Source: Syngnathus acus
Lineage: Eukaryota > Chordata > Actinopteri > Syngnathiformes > Syngnathidae
DNA length: 64,000 bases
Reading direction: 5' to 3'
NCBI RefSeq assembly: GCF_901709675.1
Contig: NC_051102.1
Coordinates: 6,235,412-6,299,411, forward strand
Both the position numbers and the translations under genes were made by a program. Within the stretch, counting starts at the first letter, position 1, and each line of letters starts with the position of its first letter. The notes below the pieces were generated by a model. That model was given only the letters and a program-made list of their open reading frames with translations. It ran no database searches and was not told the DNA's origin. Positions 53,610-64,000 of this stretch are shown piece by piece.

Positions 53610-53720
53610 TCATAGGTGTCAAACTCAAGGCCCGCAGGCCTGACTCGACCCGCCGCATTTTATGCGGCTTTTGTGGTTTCCGCGCTCAAACCAGAACCAC
53701 TACAGTCTTCATTTTTAATA
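53610..53720. repeat. hAT-like element tip fragment
   Basis: GGTGTCAAACTCAAGGCCCG followed by 'caggcctgactcgacccgcc' matches the tip style of vertebrate hAT elements. The other end was not found. Confidence 0.4.
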
Positions 53721-54279
53721 TTACAAGTAGTTTTTGTTTCCAACTACATTTTTAAAAGAAACTGACTCGTCAAAATGTGTTACCCAGTCATTTGTTGTCT
53801 AAGACAATTACACAGCTCCAGAAACCACTGCAATCATTTCCAACAGAACTACAACGATCCAGACAAAGATGAGTTTGACACCTCCGGATTTCTGTCGCAA
53901 ACAAGGGCGCAACGACAAAGAAGGAGCGCGAGAAATTGGAGGCATGAGCGGACGCAAGTAAAAAGTTGAGGCCTCATCTGTCAGCTTCATGGAAAAAAAA
54001 TATCTGCCAAGTACAAAAGCAGTCAAAAGGAAAGACTGAGAGAAGGAAGGAGAAATGAGGGGAGCTCAAAATGAAGGCCTGAAGAGAGATAAGACACTAG
54101 TTTCACCACTGAGACTGTCTCCAAATAAATCCATAGTGTCATTATTATTATTATTCATCAGCATCATTGTCTCTGGTAATGCTGCATTGTTACCATGATT
54201 ATTAATATTATGGTCCACTTTGTGTTCAAGGATATTAGTGTGAATCCGGGCCTCCACGCAGCTCTCGCCCCCACCACCA

Positions 54280-57200
54280 TTAAGAGAAAATGCGTATACA
54301 CTGCGTGGTGGGCGTGTGGCACACAGGACACTCGGGCTCAGACGATTGGCAGATCTGCCCGGCGCACTCCATGCAGAAAAGGTTGTGGCCGCACGGCACC
54401 AGGGCGGCCGTCACCTCGCTCTCGAAGCACACAAAGCAGTCCCTGTTGACCCCGGGGCCTGCGCCCACCAGGCCTGCCACGCCGGGGCCCGGCCCGCCTT
54501 TCAGCCGACTCAGCATCCCTGAGCTGAGGCCTGCGCCGCCCTCCGAGTCGGTGGGTGAACCGCCGGGCAGCGAGGATGCCGAGCAGGAGGAGTAACCCGT
54601 GGACGAGCCGCCCGAACTGGAGCTGGAGCCCCCGGAGAAGGAGCCACCACTGCCGCCTGGCGCGCTGCCCGACTGCAGCCAGGAGAGTGTGCTCAGAGGG
54701 TCGCTCTGGGCGCGGCGGGCCAGCGGGTGCTCCAGCGGGCTGGCGACGACGTCCTGGGGCAGCGTCGGGGACAAACGCGGCGTGATGGCGCCGCCGCTCA
54801 GGCCGCTGCTGTTGCGGCGAAGCGGCGGCTGAGGGTGCGAGGGGCCGCCTGACTTGTTGGCGCCGTTGACAAAGGGAGCCCAGATGTTGGAAGCGCTGAA
54901 TTCAAAGCCCAGTTCCTCTGAGGAAGGGAGTGGGGTGGAGTCGCCGCCAAAAGCGAATCCTCCCCCGGCGCTGCTGGAACCTGTGCTGAAGGGGCTGGTT
55001 GGGCTGGCCCCCTCGTTGCCCTTGCGGCCCCCGCCATAACCGTCGGAACTCATCGCGCCGTTGTGTGCGTGATAGGCCACCGAGGAGGACATCTTACGGT
55101 TCACAGACATCTGGATGGCGGCGGGTGGCGGGGAGGGTGCAGGAGGTGGGGGTGCGGAATGATGGTTGCTGGCCCGGGACCACAGGGACGCCCCCAGGCC
55201 CGCGCTGAGGGCGCCCAGGCCCTCTAGGCTGACGTCGGTCCCGTTGGTGTGAAAGTCGTTGTCTCCCTGCAGGTCGACGAAGGTTCCGGTTCTCAGCGTG
55301 ATGTGGGTCTCGATCTCTTCTCTGGCCCGGTCCACGTTCTCGGGCATGCCGGTCACCTCGAACACGGGGTCCTTCTCTCGACTGGGCGTCACGATGTAGG
55401 TGTGGGTCTGTTGCTGGATGCGCTTGATGGTGGCTCCTTTCGGACCCACAACCAGACCCACCACTCTGTAGGGTACCCGCACCTGGACCGCAACCAACAC
55501 AAATAAGTTAATCAGGACAATTTCGTTTATAAACACAGAACACAACAATGCCTCCTTTCAAAAGGAGGAAAATGTCATTTTTGTGACTTCTGACTGCCCA
55601 GCTATAAAATACAGTGGTGCCTTGAGTTACAATTTTATTTTATTCCGTCACCATTCATATCTCAAATTGTCTTTTCCCAATTAAAAGGGCTCTATTGCCT
55701 TTCCTTTTTAATGTCATGCTAAAGATATTAAAAGCAAAAGGCAGTCAAGCAGTACCTGAATGGTTGTTTGTCCAGGGAGGTGCGGTGGTCCAGGAAGTGA
55801 GCCTCCCCCTCCTCCGCCTCCTCCACCTCCGGACCCTCCCGCTTTGCAACGGGATGCTCGAATCATGGAGAAATGCTCGGCTGCAGAGACGATCTCCCGT
55901 TTGGCCATTTCCACGTCCTCCCTGCGTCCCGTCACGATGAACACTGGCTCCTCGCCGCGGACAGGGGTCTTTATGTAAGTGTTGGTCTTGGCGCGCAACG
56001 CTTTGATCTTACAACCTGGATGAGAAAAAACATATAGAAAAATGGCAGGTTTATGCCAAAAACTCAACAGAAATCATATTTGTGTTTTGTAAAATAGACA
56101 CATGCCGCAAGATGCAAGGATGACCACTAGGGGGCGTGCAAGATAATGAAATAATTGATAGAATTGCTAGACGGTAATAATAACTTGACTGACAAGTTGA
56201 ATTGGTATTTTCTCATTCTTTTAACTTCACTCAGGTGGCAGAGGGAAGAAATATTAACGGTTCAGAGCTTGGAAAAACCTACTAACTGGGTGGATAATAA
56301 GTCAAGGTCCAAATCCAAGATTCTATATTATACTGTTACCAAGTGATGAATGTCAAATTACCCAGAGAACCAGCAACCACCACTTCCATTTTCATCTGGG
56401 CTACTGAAGCCAATGTGTGTCATGAATCAGGTGACTAGTTAAAAAAAAAAAGTCCCAACAGTGTGTGCATTAAAATAAAGGCGAAGACACCGCATTAACG
56501 TGAAGACTAGAAAACAAAAATGAAGCATCAGATTCAACCGATTTTGCACTGTGTCTTTAACTGATGACGCGTCATCAGGGCGACCAATAGGAGGAGCGGA
56601 GTGTGATGTCATTGTGGGAAGCAGAAAGCATGGCTTTTTCAAACAAAGGGAACAATACTAGAAACGCCGCCGCCACCGCTACAAGCTAGTCGGCGGCTAA
56701 AAAAGAGCGCCAGCCGGTATCGAGAGTGCGCGTCGAGGACAAAGGAGGCGAGAAATTCAGTTGGAGCGCGGCGAGGCGCACGACAAGCGGCGTCGGCGTA
56801 CGGACTCCGCGAGCTAGAGCTTTTGGGTGCAGGGCGTAACACCGCCCAGTCCCGTGTTTGTGAGACCGTCTGCTCCATTTCGGCGCCCCAAAACCCCCAC
56901 AATCACAATATAACGTGCCTTGTAAGCATACAAACTGATGGGCGACACTAGTCTTGCATTCAAGCCCCCTTCTCCGTTTATGATGCATTCAAAGCTTATT
57001 TAGCGCCATTTCCTTTGTTTGGTGCAGCCTGCAAGACATGTCCAGACTGCTTTGTCTGACCTCGTCCCACCCCTCCCCCTTCAACCGCGCTACCTGTCAA
57101 ACTATTGTGCATAAACAGTGCGAAAAGTACGCGCTTAATGGCGCAAATGTGACATTTCTAAAGCAATAATGACCGCGCCGGTTTGTGTTTACGCACAGAG

Positions 57201-57806
57201 CTAAGCCTAGTCAGGAAACTAAAGTTGTCGGAGGCGACAGCGCACCCAAACAAAGAAACAGCCGGCTCCCCTCCGACCAAACAAGCCCGCAAAAATTTAA
57301 AAAAAATAAAAATAAAAAAATGAAAAAGGCTCACCTTGCCTTCCCACGATCTCCGCCACATGCTCGGAGCTCGGCACGGGCACACACTCGGTCATGTTGA
57401 CGCTTCTCTTTCGGTTGCAGAGGACGGAGGCGCTTTGTTCCCCGTGGAGCATCGGGTGCGAGCCGCCGGCCATGTGGTAGCCGCCCGAGCCGTAGTACTC
57501 CGGGGACGGAGAGCAGGAGGTCGGAGAGTCCCGGGACATTTGGAGGTCCACGTAACCCTCCGAGCCGGGGGCTTGGGTACCGTCCAAGGTGTCGACCAGC
57601 CCGCCGCCGCCACCTCCTCCTCCTCCACAGTCCACCTTTTCCAGGGCCATGAGTGACAGCTGGTCGAGGGCGAAGCGAAGCACCTCCTGGTGGTCCTCGT
57701 CCCGGGACTCTTGGTCCGTTTCTCGGGGCAGACCGACCCCGTTGTGTTGGCTGCTAATCACCACGTCGTGGTCCATAATGTCAGGGTGGAATAAAGGGCT
57801 AGGCAT
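54280..57806 (-). CDS. mex3d: MEX3-family RNA-binding E3 ligase, MEX3D by context
   Basis: Cytoplasmic/nuclear RNA-binding protein with two KH domains and a C-terminal RING, acting on AU-rich mRNAs. Three coding exons: 57335-57806, 55756-56015 and 54280-55482. The sum is 1935 nt, or 644 aa (human MEX3D 651). [19 protein letters not shown] leads into KH1 ([20 protein letters not shown]), and [10 protein letters not shown]-type sequence joins to KH2 ([20 protein letters not shown]). The RING reads [19 protein letters not shown], then [10 protein letters not shown] and CPVC, ending CIRIFS. Low-complexity Gly, Ser and Pro stretches fill 400-560, and a poly-Gly run sits in both the N-terminus and the KH1-KH2 linker. 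Paralogue assignment rests on the neighbouring mbd3, which flanks MEX3D on human 19p13.3; the RING alone would also fit MEX3B. The start MPSPLF matches the MPS start of the family. Confidence 0.92.
55611..55640. repeat. Solitary element end in mex3d intron
   Basis: ACAGTGGTGCCTTGAGTTAC resembles the terminal repeat of the element at 45669-46322. No partner end was found in the 273-bp intron. Confidence 0.4.
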
Positions 57807-59177
57807 AGTCTCTCCGTGGATATCACATCAGATCACGGATGCCTGCTTGTCGGGAGTGAGCACGCCCCACTTCTGAAAGGATAAAAAAGGGAAAATAATT
57901 TTGTCGTGGAGAAAAAAAGACAAGAGTGGGAATGAGATGTTTAGGGTGGGTGTCAGCTTTTCGGGCGCCTTGCTTTGTCTTGTTGTGACTGACAACTCCA
58001 GCATCCAGCTTTTGTCGGGATAAAGGAAAATAGTATTCCCTTGAAACAACACAAAATGCGTATTCTCGCACCCACGCAAACACCTCCAAACGATACGTGT
58101 CGCGAGTGACTTTAATATCAATAACAAAAACAAAACAAAAAGGCGACGAGAAGTGTCAGAAGTGCTGTTGTTAGCTCTGGCTAGCCAGTTAGCAGGCTAG
58201 CTCCTCCACACTCAGTCACGTTGCCGACCCCTTTGTTTGGGAGCTAAGCTAGCTTCACTGAGGAACTCCTTTAAAAACACACACACACGCTCACGCTCAG
58301 ATTCCATAATGTACTCACGCGGTCCAAACTTACTTTATCCTTACTTTGTCGAGTCTCTCTGCCTCGCTTTGCTGTCGCCTTGTTCCTTCAGGAACAGATG
58401 AGAAACTAAGCCGGGAAGAAGAAGAGGAGGAAGAAGGAGGGAGGAGGAGCAGCAGCCTTCTTTCGAGCTAGCACGTTAGCAGCCTAGCACGCCAAAACTG
58501 GGGTGGGGGGCGTTAAAGCAGAGTTGTCCCCCTCATAAAACAAAACAAAAACACGTTAAAAGGACGCCCGTAGATGTCTCTGCACGATGACTCTTGAGAG
58601 CGTCTTCATGGTAGGGAAAACACCGGTCCCCAAAGCCGAGCGTGACTTGGTGGGGGGGGGACAAAGTGGTATTCGGCGGTCCGTGACCCCGTTGGCTCTC
58701 TCCGGCACAGCCCGCTTCAGTGGTTCTCTCCGCCGCCTTTGTCTCACCAGGCGCACGCCGCTCTCTCGCTCCGACGGCACTGACGTCAGCCGCGACACAA
58801 CAATGGGTTCAAAGGCCACATACGGCGATGGGGAGAAGAGGATCCACGCAAAGCCACGGCTGCTGTCATTGCCATTGTGTCAGTCGCTCGGCTGGACCGC
58901 CATCCCTTTATTTATTCGTTTAAAACCAAGCAAACGTTGTTGTTTGATCATTCAAAGCCAGCATTCAGTTGTATTGTATCCTTGAGCAGTTATTCAATAT
59001 CATTCAAATCCAGTTTTATGTATGCGCTTAGTCCTAACTATTTTGAGAAATTCATATACTATTACATCTGATGTCTTACCAATGACCCCCCCCCCCCACA
59101 CACACACATGTGCTTGTACACTTTTTGATTCAGATTAAAACCCATGAAATAAAATACACCAATGTCCAAAAGATGCA
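57807..59177. promoter_or_regulatory. mex3d: mex3d 5'UTR/promoter and flank
   Basis: No coding gene is supported. The stretch to about 58850 is CpG-rich in places, with GCTAGC words around 58170-58260 and 58465-58490 and a perfect CRE palindrome TGACGTCA at 58781-58788. An internal donor or UTR intron is likely but cannot be fixed. From 58900 on the sequence becomes AT-rich intergenic DNA with a poly-C/(CA)n tract at 59086-59108. Confidence 0.45.
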
Positions 59178-59183
59178 TTTATT
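59178..59183 (-). terminator. mbd3: Candidate mbd3 polyadenylation signal
   Basis: TTTATT on the plus strand reads AATAAA on the minus strand, about 605 nt downstream of the mbd3 stop. The intervening 59184-59789 would be its 3'UTR and shows no gene. Confidence 0.45.
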
Positions 59184-59789
59184 TAACAATATTGATTCAT
59201 GTACAGTAGTAAAGTAACAGTGTTTCTTACAATGTGGCTCGCCATTAGATAACTTGACCTAAAGTATTTGTAAACCAGCAAGAATATTTGAAAACCATCA
59301 AACTATGTCATCTCTCTAAGCTTTATGTGGGTGTGTGAGAGAGTACAGCATGCAAGTCAACATTCTCCAATCTTTGCGATGCTTCTTCGCATAAACATTA
59401 CTTAACAGTGACGGTGGGGATATCAAAGAAAGCAGTGTTCTTCACAGATGGAGGCACATTTAGAGATAATTTACAGTTCACATAAACAAAGTTTGTTTGA
59501 GCTCATTTAGCAGCCGTTATAAAAACGACACAAAGAATAGTGTGTGGCACCAAACATATCTCCTGAAAATTGATGGAGGTAACAGCTGAAAGTTGGAGCA
59601 CCTTTTCAATTGATGACAGTGAAAATACAACACAACTGTTTCAGTTTTAGTTTAGTTGAAGTAGTGAAAAAAAACTGAGAAAAAAAAAAATCCCCCACAT
59701 AATGACTTCAGTTGAAGTTGTGGTAAACGATGTAAGTGAAAAATCAGTCAGCACTGCTGGAATTAAAACAGCCCTTTTATGTACCTTGG

Positions 59790-62700
59790 CTATAACTGCT
59801 CCTTTTCCACCCGCTCGGCCCCCTTCTCCTTTTCTTCTTCTTCTTCTTCTTCTGTGCTGGGTGCCTCAACCACAGTGGCGTCCTCAACATGAGCCAACAT
59901 ATCCGCCATGAGGGCTTCCTCGAGCCTCCTTCGCACATTTTGCACAAGGTCCTCTTGCTTTCTGAAGGACACAGAAGATGAGGAGGACACCTTTAATGTG
60001 CACTGCATCTGTTGATGTCTTCATTAGAAGTTGCTAAAACCAACACGTCAGACTGGATCCAAATGTGGCTCTAATGTGGAAAAATGAAACATTCGCAATT
60101 CCACATGACTTGGAAAAACATATCTGACCGTCATCAGCATCAATGACTCTGCTTTTATATTCACAGCATTTGTTTTTTTTAGACCTAAAATGGTGGCAAC
60201 AGTACAGTACAGGCCTGGAACCGATTAGGTCTATTCACATTATTTCCCTAAAATCTGGCAGCACTGTGGGCCTAGTGGTTACCACTCCTGCCGCTAAGTT
60301 CTGAGGTTCCCATGTCAGTTCTGGCCTTACTGGGTGCATTTTACATGGTCTCTCTTCATACTAAACAATATTTATAATTCCATATGTACCAGTGGCTAAA
60401 AAGCAAAGCGTGGAGAGTCTTTGTCACCAAAATGTATGAGCGCAATGTCTATGCTGTTGTACACTGGAGGAGCGCCGTCGACAATGAGAATTGTACCACT
60501 CAACCCAAAAAATGTCACCTGATATCTTCATCGGTCACCACAAATGCCTTGCAGAGAGGCTGTGTCGTGTTGAGCCACACTCCTGGGTTTTTCTCGACGG
60601 CCGCTGTGAGCTGGCCAGTGACGGGTGCGGGGCTTGTGTGGAGGGCGCTCGCGATGGCGGACAGAAGCGTTTTGTCAGAACTCGCAGGGCCGACACCTGA
60701 GGACAAAAAAAACCCCAAGATGGTTGAAAAGGTGCCATTTGTAAACTCTCGAGCGTTGTTGTTTTGCAACTGCGGTCACCTTGTAGGCCTTTGGGAAGAT
60801 CCATAGTTTTCACTAGCTCGTCTGCTATGTCAAAGGCACTTAACCCACTCAGCTTCCTCTCCCAGAATAACTATGATAAAAAAACAACAAAACAAACATT
60901 GTGCATTACTATTCAGCTTACAGTGAACGCCCGTTTACTGAGATATCTTCCAGACCCGCCCACAATATTTAAAAATCCACAATTTAGAGGAACAGTATTT
61001 TTTTATCTAGATTGACCCCTCCCACAAACCCATCACGAAGATGAAATAAAACGTCGTTTGACTCACCTGCTTTGGTTGGTCCACAGCCCTCTGTGGGTCT
61101 GTTTTCACCTTGTTACTAGGGTGATTTGTTACTTTGGTCACTGGCTGCTTGAAGATGGAGGCTGTCTGTCGAACGGGCAGCGTTGTGTTCAAGTCTGGCT
61201 TGGCCTGTTGAAAGAAGAAATACAACTAGGAATTTTAAAAAATCAAAAATGAACAGAACAACAAAATGGTAAGAATTATCTGTTGAGGTCATTTATGAGC
61301 GTTAACAATCAATAAATCTCACCACTGTTATACGTTTGCCAACGTGAGCCCAGTTGGCCACCTCTATGTTGAAACAGCCTAATTGAATTCTTCCCTGTAG
61401 TTAAACAATAACTGACTGCAGTGGATGGAGAACATTATAGATCCCTTTTTATGGGAACATTCTCTTGACACGAAAAGGTAAAAAGAGTATGTGAGCGGTT
61501 AAAGGTTGTGTTTTTTTAGTTTAGTTTTCGGTAATTACAATAATAATGCAATGTGAAAGATTTCTTCAATGATTTGCAGTAGCACTCGCTGGTTTAAGAG
61601 TTCAAACGAGCTTATGCAGAGCAGCAATGATCGATTGAGCAACTTGAATAATTCAATTGCAAAAAATGGTCGAAGCAAAGTCTCACCTGGAAGATTCGCA
61701 GGGATCTTCCCCTCCACATGGACGAACGTTCATGTAGTTGCCATGGTAAGTCAACTTTGCATGCTAATTCACTGACACCCACGGCACTCACCAGGCCAGG
61801 CCTGCCTTTTAAAGCCTAAAAATACCTACATGTATGATATTGTGCTTAATTAGTAACATTGTTTTTTATCTGATTACTCAACGAGATAATTGGTAGATGA
61901 CTTAAATCTAAAAATATTCCATAGCAGCAGGCCTAGTGAGGACCACTCTGGAACCATTGTTTTTAAAAATATCATCACTGCCCAAAAAAAAAAAAGTCTA
62001 AATGTGTTGATTCTCACCCTGATTTGATGGTTGCCATAATGATGCTTGTACCCACTTCGCTGGACTTTCGCAAGAACTAAATGTGCAGCACGAGACTGGC
62101 TGGCCTCGTCCATGTGAAAGTTGTTGCCTGGACCTCGTGTTGTCTGCGGCTTACCGAGAACACGCCTGACGGGTACACTGGAGAGGATACACAAGATTAA
62201 ATCAATGAAAATGACAAGGATTTATGGCATCATTGTGTAAGTTGATCATGCTCAGATCGAACTGACACCACCACAGAGAGATTAATTCATTTAGTTGTGG
62301 TTGTAGTTTACATGGGAAACAGAATGAGGAAAAACGATATATTCCCCGCACAGTCAATCAATTTCTTTTTTTCTTCTGTCAATGTATTTTTTATGCAATT
62401 TATACATAATATTAGTCCTATAATCATTACTTTTGCCATCACCATTACGGTGGAAGGTTTCCCGCCGTAGCAGTGCAATGACAGGTGAGTGAAGACAAAC
62501 TCGTTCACGCCCACACAACGTTCATCAAGTCAAAGCATAGCAATGGCTGCGCACACGCGAAGGGGTTTTGTGTTGCTAAGACGACAAAACCACCAACATG
62601 TTCCATGTTCTTTTACGTATAACAGTGTTTATGAACATTTAATCCCAGTGTTGTTCTAGATCAGAAAAAAAGCACACGTTAATTAAGTTATATACACGCC

Positions 62701-63146
62701 AGATAATGAGGACCCATATTTCACAAAGGTAGTTAGTACGAATTTCAATTCTGTGCCTAACGACAAATATCTTAGTATATTCGTATTTTAAAGACATTGC
62801 GACTTGATTAATGTTTTGGAGCCAAGGAACCGACGTAGCTCAAGTCAAGCGTGTGACTGTAAACAATGAAACTTGGCTAGCTAATCTTGCTAGCAGGGAC
62901 GGGAGACCACCCGGAGTACCGTACGACTAAACATTTGGCAAAAGTAACGTTAATGTGCATCGTAAAGATTCAATAAAGGATTTGGTTATCTCCAACATTG
63001 GAGTTGGGAAAATAACAATTTGTTGAGTTTGCAAGACGCATGCACGTACTCATACTCATTTCCTGCTGAGCAAACTTTCAATGAAAAAAAAAAAACCCGA
63101 CTCCTTGTAGCGCAAAAACGTCCAAATCCTACCTTTTACGTTCCAT
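59790..63146 (-). CDS. mbd3: MBD3-like NuRD subunit lacking the MBD
   Basis: MBD2/MBD3 are core subunits of the NuRD histone deacetylase/remodelling complex in the nucleus. Six coding exons: 63133-63146, 62018-62177, 61067-61204, 60780-60870, 60519-60696 and 59790-59961. The sum is 753 nt, or 250 aa (human MBD3 291). Exon 1 encodes MERK and two bases of the next codon, exactly the family start. Exons 3-6 match MBD3 almost residue for residue: KPDLNTTLPVRQTASIFKQP, VTNHPSNKVKTDPQ, LFWERKLSGLSAFDIADELV, SAIASALHTS, EKNPGVWLNTTQPLCKAF, and the p66-binding coiled coil RKQEDLVQNVRRRLEEALMA, followed by a short poly-Glu tail. Exon 2 should carry the methyl-CpG-binding domain. Instead it encodes 53 unrelated residues (VPVRRVLGKPQTTRG through YGNHQIR). 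No MBD-coding sequence was found in the 955-bp first intron or elsewhere to 64000. Confidence 0.88.
60250..60350 (+). repeat. Degenerate SINE-like fragment in mbd3 intron
   Basis: GCACTGTGGGCCTAGTGGTT and CCGCTAAGTTCTGAGGTTCC resemble the tRNA-like head of a common teleost dispersed repeat (GTGGTTAGCAC...CAGTTCTGAGG). It is degenerate and without an A-tail. Confidence 0.4.
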
Positions 63147-64000
63147 ACTTTCAAGCGTCCACGTTCCGTGTGGAGTCGAAGTCGGCTATTGGAAAGTAGC
63201 AAATGTCAACGAGCAGCTATGTGTCGTGAATTTGCATCAGAGATTTGTTTATCGATCACCATTCCTCAGTCAGGACCTTTCCACGCCGAGATCAGTCCGC
63301 CCACCACGTCACCCCCCTCGATTGTACTGTAATCCATCCGCGGCACTCGCTTCACTTAAACTAGTGCGGAAGTGACGATGTGATAGTGGAAGGCACAGGT
63401 GGCCAAACTGGGGTCCGGGGGACTAACCCTAGCTTTAGGGTCCGCATACATTGTTGTGCTTTTAAAAAAAAAAGTCCATGTATAATACATCAGTGGTTTG
63501 CAAATGTTCAGTTAAAATTATATGTAGATGACAGTAAAATTTGGACTTGAATAGATGTTTGAATCTAAACATTTAATGATTAACTCATTAATTGGTGCAA
63601 AGTATATGAAAGGTTCCTTGAAGAAAATGGACCCAAACAGTTTTTGGTAGAAAAGACAAGTGAAGTTAAACAGTCAAAAATAACTTTAAACACCTATTAT
63701 AAAAAGAAAGGTATGACTAAAACATCACAAACAATTAATGATGATGCAGTAAAGATTTGAGACGGAAACACGATCTACGTATATTAAATATTAGTTTGAA
63801 TTTGACTGACAATAGTCATTGAGCACAAGATATTTCACATTAATTTTATTTCTTCCTCTTTCAGAAGAGTTTGCTTGGAGGGAAGCTCAACATTTGATGA
63901 TGAAAATGAATAGCTGACTGCAGAAGTATATGTAAAAAAATAAAGTTCATTTTGATTTCACTCAAGAGTTTCAGGTTGAGGTGTATCTGCTCCACTCCAA
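63147..64000. other. mbd3 promoter side and terminal flank
   Basis: The first 250 bp upstream of the mbd3 ATG are moderately CpG-rich and probably contain its promoter and 5'UTR. At about 63398-63460, GGTGGCCAAACTGGGGTCCG resembles a hAT-like tip. The remainder to the window end is AT-rich with no supported gene. Confidence 0.45.

Larger units (their letters stand above)
51140..54279 (-). other. mex3d: Probable 3'UTR of mex3d
   Basis: No coding frame is supported over 3.1 kb downstream of the mex3d stop. A minus-strand AATAAA (TTTATT at 51161-51166) near its far end is the most plausible distal poly(A) signal. The interval includes long A/U-rich stretches, CA/TG-rich sequence around 52850-53300, and a hAT-like tip at 53610-53720. 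MEX3 genes are known for long regulatory 3'UTRs, but the actual end is inferred. Confidence 0.4.

Noticed and set aside
58587-58985. 132-codon plus-strand frame upstream of mex3d
   Set aside because: CpG-rich promoter sequence; no domain, splice or neighbour support.
60250-60350. Functional tRNA gene
   Set aside because: Only a degenerate SINE-like head; no complete cloverleaf could be drawn.
61535-61770. Possible extra mbd3 exon ending ATCTTCCAG|GTGAGA
   Set aside because: None of its frames resembles MBD3, and exons 62018-62177 and 61067-61204 join in phase without it.

Overview
The window is vertebrate genomic DNA, almost certainly from a ray-finned (teleost) fish. Genes are multi-exon with GT-AG introns, many of them only 70-200 bp. 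The proteins match vertebrate orthologues closely, and intergenic DNA is full of hAT-like and foldback elements and microsatellites. No bacterial operon, CRISPR array or rRNA was seen.

Layout, left to right. (1) rxfp3-like relaxin/INSL5-type GPCR, minus strand, 3 coding exons (1379-2871). (2) creb3l3-like membrane-bound bZIP factor, minus, 9 coding exons (4568-8815). (3) eef2, plus, 14 coding exons giving 858 aa (11968-16868). (4) btbd2, minus, 9 coding exons (18866-22159). (5) unc13a (Munc13-1), plus, about 42 coding exons (22979-44796). Its largest intron holds a hAT-type MITE and a 4.7-kb telomere-like higher-order satellite. (6) A repeat-rich interval (44797-51140) with several inverted-repeat elements and a roughly 2.3-kb tandem array. 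(7) mex3d, minus, 3 coding exons (54280-57806), with a probable 3-kb 3'UTR. (8) An mbd3 paralogue, minus, 6 coding exons (59790-63146), that appears to lack the methyl-CpG-binding domain.

creb3l3/eef2 and btbd2/unc13a are head-to-head; eef2/btbd2 and unc13a/mex3d are tail-to-tail. EEF2, CREB3L3, BTBD2, MEX3D, MBD3 and UNC13A all lie on human 19p13, so this is an old conserved block. The genes do not form one pathway; they are linked by ancestry. Exon boundaries were chosen by splice consensus, reading phase and family homology. They sum to whole codons for every gene, with one uncertain join in unc13a.

The most interesting points are the UAGGG-rich satellite that would be transcribed inside unc13a pre-mRNA, the MBD-less mbd3, a tandem array whose units mostly carry CRE, CCAAT and GC-box-like sites, and a hAT MITE that still encodes the start of a BED-finger transposase.
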